Origin: Candidatus Omnitrophota bacterium
Lineage (GTDB): Bacteria > Hinthialibacterota > Hinthialibacteria > OLB16
Length of the DNA: 64,000 nucleotides
Direction: 5' to 3'
Assembly: GCA_020632575.1 (NCBI GenBank)
Contig: JACKFH010000011.1
Span: 82,333-146,332 of the forward strand
Part shown: one piece after another, positions 16,639-24,793 of the stretch
Position numbering within the stretch: position 1 is the first letter of the stretch
Layout: every line of letters begins with the position of its first letter
Notes under the pieces: model-generated
What the model was told of the DNA's origin: nothing
Seen by the model: only the letters and a program-made list of their open reading frames with translations
Database searches by the model: none
Position numbers and translations under genes: made by a program

Positions 16639-17495
16639 CCAGCGGCGTTTAACAGGGCCGAAAAACGGTCTTGGTTTTTGACCATATCCGCGACGGCTTG
16701 ATCCTTGGTTTTCTGATCGATATTTCCCCTCGCCAAATCTTGCGCGTCGATCCGGCGCGGGTGGCCATTGCCCCCATCGCCGATTTTGGCCTCGTAGGTC
16801 AACGCGTCCGCAATCCCGGTGAGCGTGACATGTTGTAGGGGGGCTTCCAGGTTGAATGCCTCGTGGTGGAGCTCAACGGATTCGATCACCAAATCGGGAA
16901 GTTCCCAGGATCTCGCCACCCAACCCGCGACTTGGGGATGAGAAACGCCGAGCACCGACCTCTCGATTTGCACCAGACCCTTCTTTTCTTCTTTGGCTTT
17001 CTCGAAGAGTTCGAAATACTCCTGACCGAATTCGCCGGCCAGAATTAGTTTCCCGAAATCGTGAACCAATCCCGAGCAGTAGGCGTAAGAGGGGGAAACC
17101 CCTTGGGCTTTCTTCGCCAAAACCCCCGCCGCGGTCGCTGTCGCCATGGAATGAACCCAGAGATTGTTAAGGAAATGCTGGTTCGCTTTCCCCAACTCGA
17201 GGAAACACTCGGCCACTCCCAGGCTCATGGCGACGTTCTTCACACCCTCCATGCCAATGATGACGATGGCTTCCTTGATGGAGGAGACCTGTCGGCTGAA
17301 ACCGTAGTAGGCCGAGTTCGCCAGTTTAAGAAGTTTCACCGAGCAAGTCTGGTCATTCTCGACCACGGCCTGAATATCTCGGGCGCCGGAACGAGGATCG
17401 TTGGTAACGTCCAAGATCTCCTGAACCACGGTGGGGAGAGAAGGAAGGTTTTCAACCTCCTCGAATTTTCGCCTCAATTCATCGATATCTGTCAT
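16635..17495 (-). CDS. HDOD-domain signalling protein
   Basis: A single HDOD domain spans most of the protein: LPSLPTVVQEILDVTNDPRSGARDIQAVVENDQTCSVKLLKLANSAYYGF is the family N-terminus, then SIKEAIVIIGMEGVKNVAMSL, followed by a degenerate HD region with YCSGLVHDFGKLI and GVSHPQVAGWVARSWELPDLVIESVELHHEAF. HDOD proteins are HD-GYP relatives without dependable phosphodiesterase activity and serve in regulation of growth, motility or stress. No receiver or GGDEF partner is attached. ATG 17495 has AGGTGA upstream; GTG 17501 is in frame. It is the first gene of a two-gene coupled unit with the secreted EEP hydrolase. Confidence 0.88.
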   Translation of the reverse strand: MTDIDELRRKFEEVENLPSLPTVVQEILDVTNDPRSGARDIQAVVENDQTCSVKLLKLANSAYYGFSRQVSSIKEAIVIIGMEGVKNVAMSLGVAECFLELGKANQHFLNNLWVHSMATATAAGVLAKKAQGVSPSYAYCSGLVHDFGKLILAGEFGQEYFELFEKAKEEKKGLVQIERSVLGVSHPQVAGWVARSWELPDLVIESVELHHEAFNLEAPLQHVTLTGIADALTYEAKIGDGGNGHPRRIDAQDLARGNIDQKTKDQAVADMVKNQDRFSALLNAAG

Positions 17496-17822
17496 GTTCA
17501 CCTGCGCTGAATTCTTCTTGGTCCGAGCCGAATTGCAGAATCGTTATATCAGATTCGGCCCCTGTGGGGGAGTCCTCTCACCGACTTTTATCGGCAAGAA
17601 GATGCTTAAAATATTGGCTCGAAATGGGTGGGCGGGCCCAAATTTGTCGAATTCAAGTATAGGGACAACACATTCGGATAGCAACGAGAGTGATAGTCTT
17701 TTTTGACTCAAGGAAGGAGACACAGAGAAGGAAAAGAAGGGTTTAAACTGGATTTTTTCGCCAACTGTCTGCGTCAGTTGACACTTTCCAAGCGCAAACT
17801 CGATCGTTTCCCTTTTTTTCGG
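17496..17822. other. Gap without a gene
   Basis: This 327-base stretch lies between the HDOD start and the end of the YbaN-like gene. I see no ORF with family resemblance. The only structure noted is a weak stem, CAACTG / CAGTTG (17762-17767 and 17775-17780), near the YbaN end. It presumably holds the promoter of the HDOD/EEP unit, which I could not pinpoint. Confidence 0.5.
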
Positions 17823-18290
17823 TCAAACACTGGAAGTTTGATCTGCGACTTCTCGAGTCGGAATCCGAAAAATCAAAAGTGAAACCCCAATCGGCACGAG
17901 AAATATGGCGACCTTCCCGATGGGGGAAGATAAGGCGAAGAGACTCGTCATTAGGATCGTTCCCCAAAGCAGAATGAGGATCACCACCTTGCTTCTGAGA
18001 GGAAGACTTCGGTGCTCCCTCCAATCTCGTATATACCCGCCAAAGAGTCGGTTTGTTAGGAGCCAGGTGTAAAATTTTTTCGATCCACGAGCGTAGCAGG
18101 CGGCGGTCAAAAGCAGAAAGGGAGTCGTGGGAAGAATCGGGAGGAACACTCCGAGAAAACCGAGCACAAGGAAGAAGGATCCTGCAGCAACCAACAAGCC
18201 ACGCAAGAGGTAGGAATCCGAGAGTTGGATTTCCTCTTGGGAAGGTGTATCAGGCTCCAGTTTTGTTCTCGTCCCGCGACTCATCATCAT
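17823..18290 (-). CDS. YbaN/DUF454-family inner-membrane protein
   Basis: A 155-residue membrane protein with the DUF454 signature: LGFLGVFLPILPTTPFLLLTAACYARGS, then FYTWLLTNRLFGGYIRDWREHRSLPLRSK, and two further hydrophobic segments at the end (VVILILLWGTILMTSLFAL, GKVAIFLVPIGVSLLIF). The family is widespread and of unknown function. Three consecutive Met codons open the frame, with no strong ribosome site. It appears to be transcribed alone; it lies close downstream of the heparinase-like gene's end on the same strand. Confidence 0.85.
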   Translation of the reverse strand: MMMSRGTRTKLEPDTPSQEEIQLSDSYLLRGLLVAAGSFFLVLGFLGVFLPILPTTPFLLLTAACYARGSKKFYTWLLTNRLFGGYIRDWREHRSLPLRSKVVILILLWGTILMTSLFALSSPIGKVAIFLVPIGVSLLIFRIPTREVADQTSSV

Positions 18291-18355
18291 TCAATTATTC
18301 TTACCCGAATTTATTACTTGCTCCTAGATGTTTGAAGATTTCAACTCGGCGCACA

Positions 18356-20077
18356 TTACTGGAGATGAATCTGAATTCCGACTTTTCCATCTGGCGCCGG
18401 TTGGAGTTGGAGCATCGGGTAAGACTTAGAGATTGGGTCGATCAATCGAAGTTTTCCGTTGCCGACCGCGAGTTGAGGAATGGTTCCGTCAGAGTTGATC
18501 TCCTCCACTTCCCCGTGGAGGACTGTTACCGAGCAAGTCTCCCCCCAAATCAGTCTGTCCCTATCGTGTTGCGGCTGGTGAAAGGAAGTGAAGTTAAGTG
18601 GGTTATCCAACTCCTCCCATTGGATATCAAGACGATCAGGGCGTTTAAGGAATGCCTTGATTAGGGTCCCAGTCTCCGAAACCCAGGTCAGTTCCACAGT
18701 TCCACTCTCCTCCCGCGCCACAACGGCGCCGGGAGTTGATTCCAACGCCTTTCCAAGTCCTGGAGAATTCAGAATGGGAATGCCTCCGGCGTGGATCACT
18801 ACTTGGCCTGCTTTATCGATGGCGACAAGCAAACCGCCTGGGTCCCAAGAGCCGCGGGCATAGGCTTGGCCGACCGAATCGAACTGGTAGGAGAGGGAAG
18901 CGTCGACTGGTTCGGTGGGAACCGTCGGGTCGTACCAGAGATAGGCGTATCCGCCCAGTTCGAAGAGGAGTTGCTCCTTTCGGTTGGGTGTGATGTAGCG
19001 GGTTTTTTGGATGTGGCCAAGGGAGTGATCCCATAGGGCCAGACGTTGGTAAACGGGGCGGCGGTACTCACGAGCGAGGCAGAGGAGAACGGGGGAGTAG
19101 TAATCGAGCTGGCCATAGGGCGGTTCGAGAATCACGGTCTGATTCGTCTCGTTCCAACCGGGTTCTTTGATCGTGGCGATCGAAGCCAGCGCAAGGTCAG
19201 CGTTCATATAATCTTTGTATTCGGTGAAAAGGTCCTTTCCAGTGACACGTCGCAAAGCGTCCATGAAGAAGAGACGGTAGTGCATGGTCGAAGCCCAAAA
19301 GGTGGCCCCCTCAGTTTGAGCGCCATCGGGGGCGAGGCCTGTGGGGAGGAGATGGTCTTCGAATTTTCGGGTGGCCGAATCGAGCCAGTCCGAGGCTTCG
19401 GGGACTTCGCCCAGAAGGGCGAGCGCAACGATCCCGAAAGATCCGAACTCGACAATGGCGTGGTGGGTGTGGAATCCGGGGCCGGAAATCGTGTCTGTCG
19501 TGAAGTAATTCTCGTAATAGTTGCTAGCGGTCTGAGCGAGCATCTCACGAATCCGAGCGCGCTCAGCATCGGTGAATCGGTCGTGGGCGAGGTCATAACT
19601 GGTCGCGATCCCCTTGAGCAATCGAGAAACCGCATACGCTTTGCCACCATCGGGGGTCGCTTCCGCATCGGGGCGCCAAGCCTCGACACAGGAAAGGGTC
19701 CAATCGTGGACGGCATTGCCGTACTTTTCCTCGCCGGAAAGGGCGTAAGCGAAGGCGAAGTGTTCGATGATGGCCATGTCCATCATCATGGCGTAGAAAC
19801 GGTCGTAAAGGTTTTCGTAAATGGGATCGTCCTCGACCGGGGCAATCCACTCCTTACGAGGTTTTTTGGTCAAACACCAATCGGCTGACTCGATCAAGTT
19901 TTTCCAGATGAGCGGACCGGCCCCCTTCTCCCTCTTTTCGAGGAGGGCCTCCTTTTCGGCGACGGTGAAAAAGAGGCGGGGGTGTTCGGTGAGTGGACTC
20001 GCCTTGTCCTCGGCAACGGCGATATTGGGGATCGCCGCCAGGATCAGGATGGAAAGGACGATCCCCGTCCGACTCAT
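18356..20077 (-). CDS. Secreted heparinase/alginate-lyase-like protein (DUF4962-like)
   Basis: A signal peptide (VLSILILAAIPNIAVAE) is followed by HPRLFFTVAEKEALLEKREKG, the usual opening of DUF4962/heparinase II-III relatives. An alpha/alpha toroid covers about residues 60-330 (AFAYALSGEEKYGNAVHDW, ISGPGFHTHHAIVEFGSFGIVALAL, APDGAQTEGATFWASTMHY), then a beta-sandwich containing AYARGSWDPGGLLVAIDKAGQVVIHAGG. The HTHH and YYENYF segments could supply active-site residues, but I cannot assign them firmly. The start codon overlaps the upstream esterase stop (ATGA) and has GGAGGAG before it. It probably degrades an acidic polysaccharide in the periplasm, together with the esterase and Gfo/Idh genes. 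Confidence 0.83.
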   Translation of the reverse strand: MSRTGIVLSILILAAIPNIAVAEDKASPLTEHPRLFFTVAEKEALLEKREKGAGPLIWKNLIESADWCLTKKPRKEWIAPVEDDPIYENLYDRFYAMMMDMAIIEHFAFAYALSGEEKYGNAVHDWTLSCVEAWRPDAEATPDGGKAYAVSRLLKGIATSYDLAHDRFTDAERARIREMLAQTASNYYENYFTTDTISGPGFHTHHAIVEFGSFGIVALALLGEVPEASDWLDSATRKFEDHLLPTGLAPDGAQTEGATFWASTMHYRLFFMDALRRVTGKDLFTEYKDYMNADLALASIATIKEPGWNETNQTVILEPPYGQLDYYSPVLLCLAREYRRPVYQRLALWDHSLGHIQKTRYITPNRKEQLLFELGGYAYLWYDPTVPTEPVDASLSYQFDSVGQAYARGSWDPGGLLVAIDKAGQVVIHAGGIPILNSPGLGKALESTPGAVVAREESGTVELTWVSETGTLIKAFLKRPDRLDIQWEELDNPLNFTSFHQPQHDRDRLIWGETCSVTVLHGEVEEINSDGTIPQLAVGNGKLRLIDPISKSYPMLQLQPAPDGKVGIQIHLQ

Positions 20078-21981
20078 CGCTCCTCCGTTTTCGCACAGAG
20101 TTGTCTCAGTTGAGGAACATCGACCACTTCCAGCAAGCCAAAACAGTAAAACGTCGGGTTGTCGTGGTAATCCTCCGCGGCCAGGATCCCGTCCTTGAAC
20201 GATCTTATCTTCCCGCCCGTGCGAACCACTTCGATTTTATCAGGATTCAGCGCTCCGGCCGCGAGAGCGATCACTTCGGAACTGGAACCCCGGGCTACGA
20301 TTTCAACATCCCCCTCAACCTGATCCACGACCGCGAGGAGTTGACCGACCTGAACGCCCAGGCCGGGGTGGCCGATGCTGGTGAACATCTGGGCAAACTG
20401 CCAGGGGTGGGTGTCGCCAGGGACATTGGTCCCAAAGAAGAGGAGGTCGACAGCACGAACCTCATAACCATTGTCCACGAGTCGTGCGATTTTTTCGGTG
20501 GCCGAGGCGATGCCGCCATCGGCGATCAGAATGACCGTATTGTTGGGATCCCCCTTTGAAAAAACATGAACGGGCAGTTTCCAATCTTCGCCAAGAATGA
20601 GGTTGTCAACCGAATAGGTCATCCCCTGATCCTCTTCACGGATGACCGCTTCGGTCCGGGTCTCCCACTCCGGCAGACGGAGAACCTCCCTCAGTCTTCC
20701 TCGCGCCTCGGCTTTGGCCGATTCCAGTTTCTCACCGGAGAGATTTTCGAAACGATAGAGAGGGAGGCGATCGAACTGTTCCTTGGCGATGGAAATGTAG
20801 GTGGCGTTGTCTTCGGGTAGTGGGACTGAGAGCGCTTCATCGCTCAGGATTTCCTCCTCGGTCTGCAGCTCCTCCAAATTCACCTTCTGGTCCGGCAAAA
20901 AATTTTCATAGAGGAACTTGTAGAAATGCTGGCGGTTGTCCTCTTTGTAATTGTGAGTGCCGGGGTCCTCGTTGATGTGGTAGGTGAAAACATTGGCTTT
21001 GCCATAGAGTTCATAGAACGGGACGATGGGATCGTAGACCGAGGGGATGGCTCGCTCGGCCTTGAAACAGCAATCGTCGTTCTTGTTGTAAATGAGGAGC
21101 GCTGGACGGGGGGCGAGCATGGCGGTCAGGTGTGTGTAGTCGGCGATGGTTAATAGATCGATTGGGCTCTGTTCCAGGTCGCCGATATCGCTCCGGTTCC
21201 TGACACGGTCCTCGAGAGAACTATAACCCGCATTGGGGGCGCAGGCGGTGATCCGTGTGTCGAGCGAACTCAGGACGATGGTCTGCCACCCGCCGCCGGA
21301 GAGACCGGTCATGGCGACACGTTTTGGGTCGGCGTTCTCATGGGCAAGGAGGACATCGAGACCGCCGCGCATGGCCAAATAGAAGGTGGCCAGGGAGCTG
21401 ATCCCGCATAGGTCCAAATAGGCCCCTCGGTTGTGACGGAGTTCGTAGGTTTCGAGGTCGCCGAAAGAGAGCCACTCCGGGTGGAGGGCGAGCATCCCGC
21501 GTTTGGCGAGGTTGATGCAACGGATCTGTTCGACATCGCGAGACTTCCCGGGGGCATTGTGGCCATTCACATTAAGGATAGCGGGAACTTTTTCAGTGAG
21601 ATTATCGGGTTCGTAAAGGAGCGCGGAGACATGTAAGCCGGGCAGGCATTCGTAGGATAGTTTCTTGATCTTGTATCCTTTCCCGGTTTCGATCGTGTCC
21701 CCCCAGACAACGCTGTGGTTCCCTTCCCTCCAACTGTCCGGGACACCCTTGAAGACCACCTCCTCCAGGATTCGATCCCTCAGAGATTGAGCCTCAGCGG
21801 TCCAGGCTTCGGGGCTCGATGGAAGGTCGAGAGGAGGTATACGGCTGATCAGGAATTCCGAAATCTGTTCGAGATGTGAGGGTTTGACCTCGGGTGGATG
21901 GCTCAATCGCTGTTCGATCCATTCGGCGCCGGACCAGGCACTGGAGGCGAACAAGGTTTGAAAAATGAGAACCAGACTCAC
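20074..21981 (-). CDS. Secreted alpha/beta-hydrolase (acetyl-xylan-esterase-like)
   Basis: An intact alpha/beta-hydrolase domain in the first half: VPAILNVNGHNAPGK for the first strand region, RVAMTGLSGGGWQTIVLSSLD with the GLSGGG nucleophile elbow, then MLAPRPALLIYNKNDDCC and GTHNYKEDNRQ consistent with the acid and histidine. The remaining ~300 residues form a second, smaller hydrolase-like region (HVFSKGDPNNTVILIADGG; AVDLLFFG) without an obvious serine. GTG 21981 opens a signal peptide (SLVLIFQTLFASSAWSG). The frame stays open to an ATG at 22188, which has a plausible GGGAG, but those extra 69 codons are made of hairpin repeats and come before the signal, so I prefer 21981. The esterase would deacylate a polysaccharide handled by the next gene. 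Confidence 0.82.
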   Translation of the reverse strand: MSLVLIFQTLFASSAWSGAEWIEQRLSHPPEVKPSHLEQISEFLISRIPPLDLPSSPEAWTAEAQSLRDRILEEVVFKGVPDSWREGNHSVVWGDTIETGKGYKIKKLSYECLPGLHVSALLYEPDNLTEKVPAILNVNGHNAPGKSRDVEQIRCINLAKRGMLALHPEWLSFGDLETYELRHNRGAYLDLCGISSLATFYLAMRGGLDVLLAHENADPKRVAMTGLSGGGWQTIVLSSLDTRITACAPNAGYSSLEDRVRNRSDIGDLEQSPIDLLTIADYTHLTAMLAPRPALLIYNKNDDCCFKAERAIPSVYDPIVPFYELYGKANVFTYHINEDPGTHNYKEDNRQHFYKFLYENFLPDQKVNLEELQTEEEILSDEALSVPLPEDNATYISIAKEQFDRLPLYRFENLSGEKLESAKAEARGRLREVLRLPEWETRTEAVIREEDQGMTYSVDNLILGEDWKLPVHVFSKGDPNNTVILIADGGIASATEKIARLVDNGYEVRAVDLLFFGTNVPGDTHPWQFAQMFTSIGHPGLGVQVGQLLAVVDQVEGDVEIVARGSSSEVIALAAGALNPDKIEVVRTGGKIRSFKDGILAAEDYHDNPTFYCFGLLEVVDVPQLRQLCAKTEER

Positions 21982-21991
21982 CCAGACCGTC

Positions 21992-22142
21992 TGCGCCGAG
22001 ATTCCTTTCTCGGCGCAACTTGAGCCACCGACCTGCGACGAGATTCCCTTCTCGTCGCAACTTATGGAGGAATGCTTTCCTCCCACCGGACAAGCAGGAA
22101 GGGATTCCTGCGACAGTGGGAACGAGAAGGGATTCTCGTTCC
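21992..22142. repeat. Array of five hairpins with similar apices and different stems
   Basis: Five hairpins in 151 bases: 21992-22017 (arms TGCGCCGAGA/TCTCGGCGCA), 22034-22059 (TGCGACGAGA/TCTCGTCGCA), 22066-22083 (GGAGGAA/TTCCTCC), 22094-22111 (GCAGGAA/TTCCTGC) and 22119-22142 (GGAACGAGAA/TTCTCGTTCC). All stems are perfect. Read in one orientation or the other, the apices are AAGGGATT or near variants (AAGGGAAT, AAAGGAAT, AAAGCATT). The array lies between the Gfo/Idh stop and the esterase signal peptide. Confidence 0.85.
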
Positions 22143-22166
22143 AGACCTTAGGGTAAACCCATCGAT

Positions 22167-23462
22167 TCAGGCTTCGGGATACTTCCATGGTGACCGGTAC
22201 TCCCTTTGTAAGAGTTTGTTGGCTTCGTCATCGCCGAGGATGATTTCTTTGTCCGGGTCCCAATCGACACTCTTTCCGTGTTTGAGGGAAAGCATGGCGA
22301 GAAGGCTCATGTTCGTCGAGCGGTGGCCGATCTCGATATCGCAAACCGGACGATCGCCCGATTTGATACAATCGAGAAGATTGGTCCAAAGGCCACGGAT
22401 GTTTTGCTGGTCGGGTTCGTCGAGTTTTGGGTCTTCATGAATCACGGGATCGCCATTCACCGGATAAAAATTCCAACCATCGAGCCATCCCATGTGGAAG
22501 ACTCCCTTGGTTCCATAGAAATAGCAGCCGATGTTGTGTTTCTCGTTGTGGTTGGCGGCGTAATAGCGATGCTCCCAAGTGGCGGTGAAATCCTCGAACT
22601 GAAGGGTGGCGACCTGGGTGTCCGGAGTGGTCGTGTTGTCCTCCTTAATGAATCTTCCCCCGGTCGATGAAACGTTTCGTGGACCTTTTTCCTCGGTCCA
22701 CCAAAGGATCTGGTCCATCCAGTGGACACCCCAGTCGGCGATCTGACCGTTGGCGTAATCCAGAAAATTCCGGAAACCTTTCGGGTGCATCAGCTTGTTG
22801 AAAGGATTCAACGGAGCGGGGCCACACCACATATTCCAGTCGAGTCCTTCGGGGACCTCGGAATCGGGAACCACCTCTCCGGGGCCACCACCATAATGGA
22901 CAAACGCGCGGACCATGCCGATCTTCCCCGCCTTGCCGGATTTCAGGAACTCCATCCCCGACATGTTGTGGGGGGAAACCCGACGGTGGGTGCCGACCTG
23001 GACGACACGGTCGTTCCGTCGAGCGGCCGCGATCATCGCCTTGCCCTCGTTGATGGTGTGACCGACCGGTTTCTCGACATAGACATGCGCGCCGGAGTCG
23101 ACCGCGGCGATGGTGATCAGCGGGTGCCAGTGGTCGGGAGTGGCGTTGATCACAATGTCCGGTTTTTCTTTGTCCAGGAGTTCTCGGAAATCGCCGTATT
23201 TCTTGGGCTGGTTGCCCATCTCCTTCTCGACCCGTTCGGCAGTTTGGTCCAGGAAGCGTTGGTCGACATCGCAGACCGCCACAATCTTGCATTCGCCACA
23301 TTCCATCGCGTATTTGAGGATGTTGTTTCCCCACCACCCACAACCGATGAGAGCGGTTTTGTATTTCTTATCCGGATTGGCGGTGAGTTCGGAAAGGGAT
23401 GTGAGCGCCACCGTTCCAGCGGCGGTGGTTTTGAGAAAAGTCCTGCGATTGGTCAACAGCAT
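22167..23462 (-). CDS. Tat-exported Gfo/Idh/MocA-family oxidoreductase
   Basis: A twin-arginine signal, NRRTFLKTTAAGTVALTSL, marks export of a folded, cofactor-loaded protein. The Rossmann loop is TALIGCGWWGNNIL and the second family motif is YVEKPVGHTINEGKAMIAAARR, with the EKP lysine. Then VQVGTHRRVSPH and ADWGVHWMDQILWW mark the substrate side. Length (about 430) suits the large exported Gfo/Idh branch common in Planctomycetes-like bacteria. ATG 23462 has a perfect AAGGAGG eight bases upstream; a start at 23579 is in frame but unsupported. It heads a three-gene operon with the esterase and the lyase. Likely a sugar or sugar-derivative oxidation step; the substrate is unknown. Confidence 0.92.
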   Translation of the reverse strand: MLLTNRRTFLKTTAAGTVALTSLSELTANPDKKYKTALIGCGWWGNNILKYAMECGECKIVAVCDVDQRFLDQTAERVEKEMGNQPKKYGDFRELLDKEKPDIVINATPDHWHPLITIAAVDSGAHVYVEKPVGHTINEGKAMIAAARRNDRVVQVGTHRRVSPHNMSGMEFLKSGKAGKIGMVRAFVHYGGGPGEVVPDSEVPEGLDWNMWCGPAPLNPFNKLMHPKGFRNFLDYANGQIADWGVHWMDQILWWTEEKGPRNVSSTGGRFIKEDNTTTPDTQVATLQFEDFTATWEHRYYAANHNEKHNIGCYFYGTKGVFHMGWLDGWNFYPVNGDPVIHEDPKLDEPDQQNIRGLWTNLLDCIKSGDRPVCDIEIGHRSTNMSLLAMLSLKHGKSVDWDPDKEIILGDDEANKLLQREYRSPWKYPEA

Positions 23463-23597
23463 GGGTGCAACCTCCTTATGCCTATCGGCGGTGGCGGAAA
23501 GCAGGAGTGTAACCGGACCTGGGGGGGTGGGTGTAGATGGTGACAGAGATGTGAGAAAGGCATTCCAAGGGATCAGCAATATTCTAAATAATACAAG

Positions 23598-23627
23598 TTG
23601 ACGACGTAGATAGAGATAAGATATAAT
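23598..23627 (+). promoter_or_regulatory. Sigma70-type promoter for the radical SAM genes
   Basis: TTGACG (23598-23603), an 18-base spacer, and a perfect TATAAT (23622-23627). The expected start point, near 23634, leaves only about 17 bases of leader before GTG 23651, and no Shine-Dalgarno sequence is evident there. Confidence 0.6.
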
Positions 23628-23650
23628 TTCTTAAACTTCCGAAGCCTTGG

Positions 23651-24757
23651 GTGAATGAGATCGAAAAAGTGATCAACCTTGTCCCGCGGATAAAATCATT
23701 GAATCACGGTTTCCGTTCGATGCTTGGATCGACTGACTCCTTGACATCGCCCTGCTGGCCAAAAGCCATCTATGTAGAACTTGCTTACCAATGCAATTTG
23801 CATTGTGCAATGTGTCCACGAGATTTCGACACGACTCCTCAGAAAGCAATGCCGAGAGCGGTCTTTCTAAATTCCCTCCCAGCCCTGCAAAAAATAGAGT
23901 CGGTCGTGTTCGCGGGGTGGGGGGAAACTCTCATGTCACCCTATGCCCCCGAATGGTTGGAGGCGGTTTCGACAAGGGATTATCAGACTGCCCTCGTAAC
24001 AAATGGACTACTATTGGACGGAGAAATGGCGGAAAAGCTTGCGAGTGCGCCTCCCTTCACGCTGAACGTGTCTATCGACGCGGGTACTCGGGAAACCTAC
24101 GCCAAAGTGAGAGGAAGGGACCGATTCGAACAGGCCGTCGATAATTTGACAGAGTTCATGAAGAGAAGGAATCGTCACCACTCGCGCACTGGCGTGGAAT
24201 GGATTTATGTGATGATGAAATCCAATTTCAGAGAACTTCCGCGTGCGGTCGCCCTTGCTCGCCGATCCGGAGTGGACAAATTCACGGCAAAACATCTTGA
24301 ACTGGCCGCAACTCGCCAATTCATGGATGAGGCCATTTGGAACTACCCGACATCACCCGACTTGGCCCCCGAACTTGCCGAGGAGATGGCAGCCATTGAG
24401 GACGAGTGTCGGCGAATCGCAGAGGGTAAGTTGATTCTCAATTTTCATCCATTGATCCATACGGACGAGTATTGGGGGAAATCCGGTCCAGTTTTCAAAA
24501 TGTTTCTATCACATGAAGGCAACGTGACCGCGTGCAGCCTCATCAGCCCAAATAACCACCGTCCATTCTCCGATCCGGGGTTCGATCGAAATTGGATCTT
24601 GGGAAATGTCCTCGAGAAACCACTGGAACAGATCATTGAGTCTGAGGTCTATCGAGATTTCCAGAACGAGTGGTTGTCCCAGACTGTGCCGCCCCCTTGT
24701 CGAGGATGCCCATTTTCCTTGCGGCTTGGAGAGGATGGCCTTTGTCACGCTCTGTAA
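23651..24757 (+). CDS. Radical SAM protein with SPASM-like C-terminus (first of a pair)
   Basis: The radical SAM cluster motif CNLHCAMC lies near residues 54-61 in YVELAYQCNLHCAMCPRDF. Further core motifs are VFAGWGETL (the GGE-like strand) and NVSIDAGTRETYAKVRG. Near the end, CSLI and CRGCPF with a further Cys (GLCHAL) indicate an auxiliary iron-sulfur SPASM or twitch region. Such enzymes modify peptides, make cofactors or act on sugars; the substrate is unknown. The GTG start was chosen because no other early start is in frame. The second radical SAM gene follows after 36 bases, presumably in the same transcript. Confidence 0.88.
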   Translation: MNEIEKVINLVPRIKSLNHGFRSMLGSTDSLTSPCWPKAIYVELAYQCNLHCAMCPRDFDTTPQKAMPRAVFLNSLPALQKIESVVFAGWGETLMSPYAPEWLEAVSTRDYQTALVTNGLLLDGEMAEKLASAPPFTLNVSIDAGTRETYAKVRGRDRFEQAVDNLTEFMKRRNRHHSRTGVEWIYVMMKSNFRELPRAVALARRSGVDKFTAKHLELAATRQFMDEAIWNYPTSPDLAPELAEEMAAIEDECRRIAEGKLILNFHPLIHTDEYWGKSGPVFKMFLSHEGNVTACSLISPNNHRPFSDPGFDRNWILGNVLEKPLEQIIESEVYRDFQNEWLSQTVPPPCRGCPFSLRLGEDGLCHAL

Positions 24758-24793
24758 TGTACCGAGACTCAATCTGAAAGGACGACATAAGAG

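Noticed and set aside
21992..22142. CRISPR array suggested by the repeated hairpins
   Set aside because: Spacing is irregular, stems differ, no direct repeat of constant sequence separates unique spacers, and no cas gene is in the window.
21982..22188. 69-residue N-terminal extension of the esterase
   Set aside because: The extension is coded by the hairpin array and lies ahead of a typical signal peptide, so it is unlikely to be translated, although ATG 22188 has a plausible ribosome site.
22722..23543. 273-codon plus-strand frame opposite the Gfo/Idh gene
   Set aside because: Mirror frame of a Tat-signal protein; no start site or domain.
23582..23650. RiPP precursor peptide gene ahead of the radical SAM pair
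   Set aside because: The stretch is a promoter and short leader; no start codon with a useful frame is present there.
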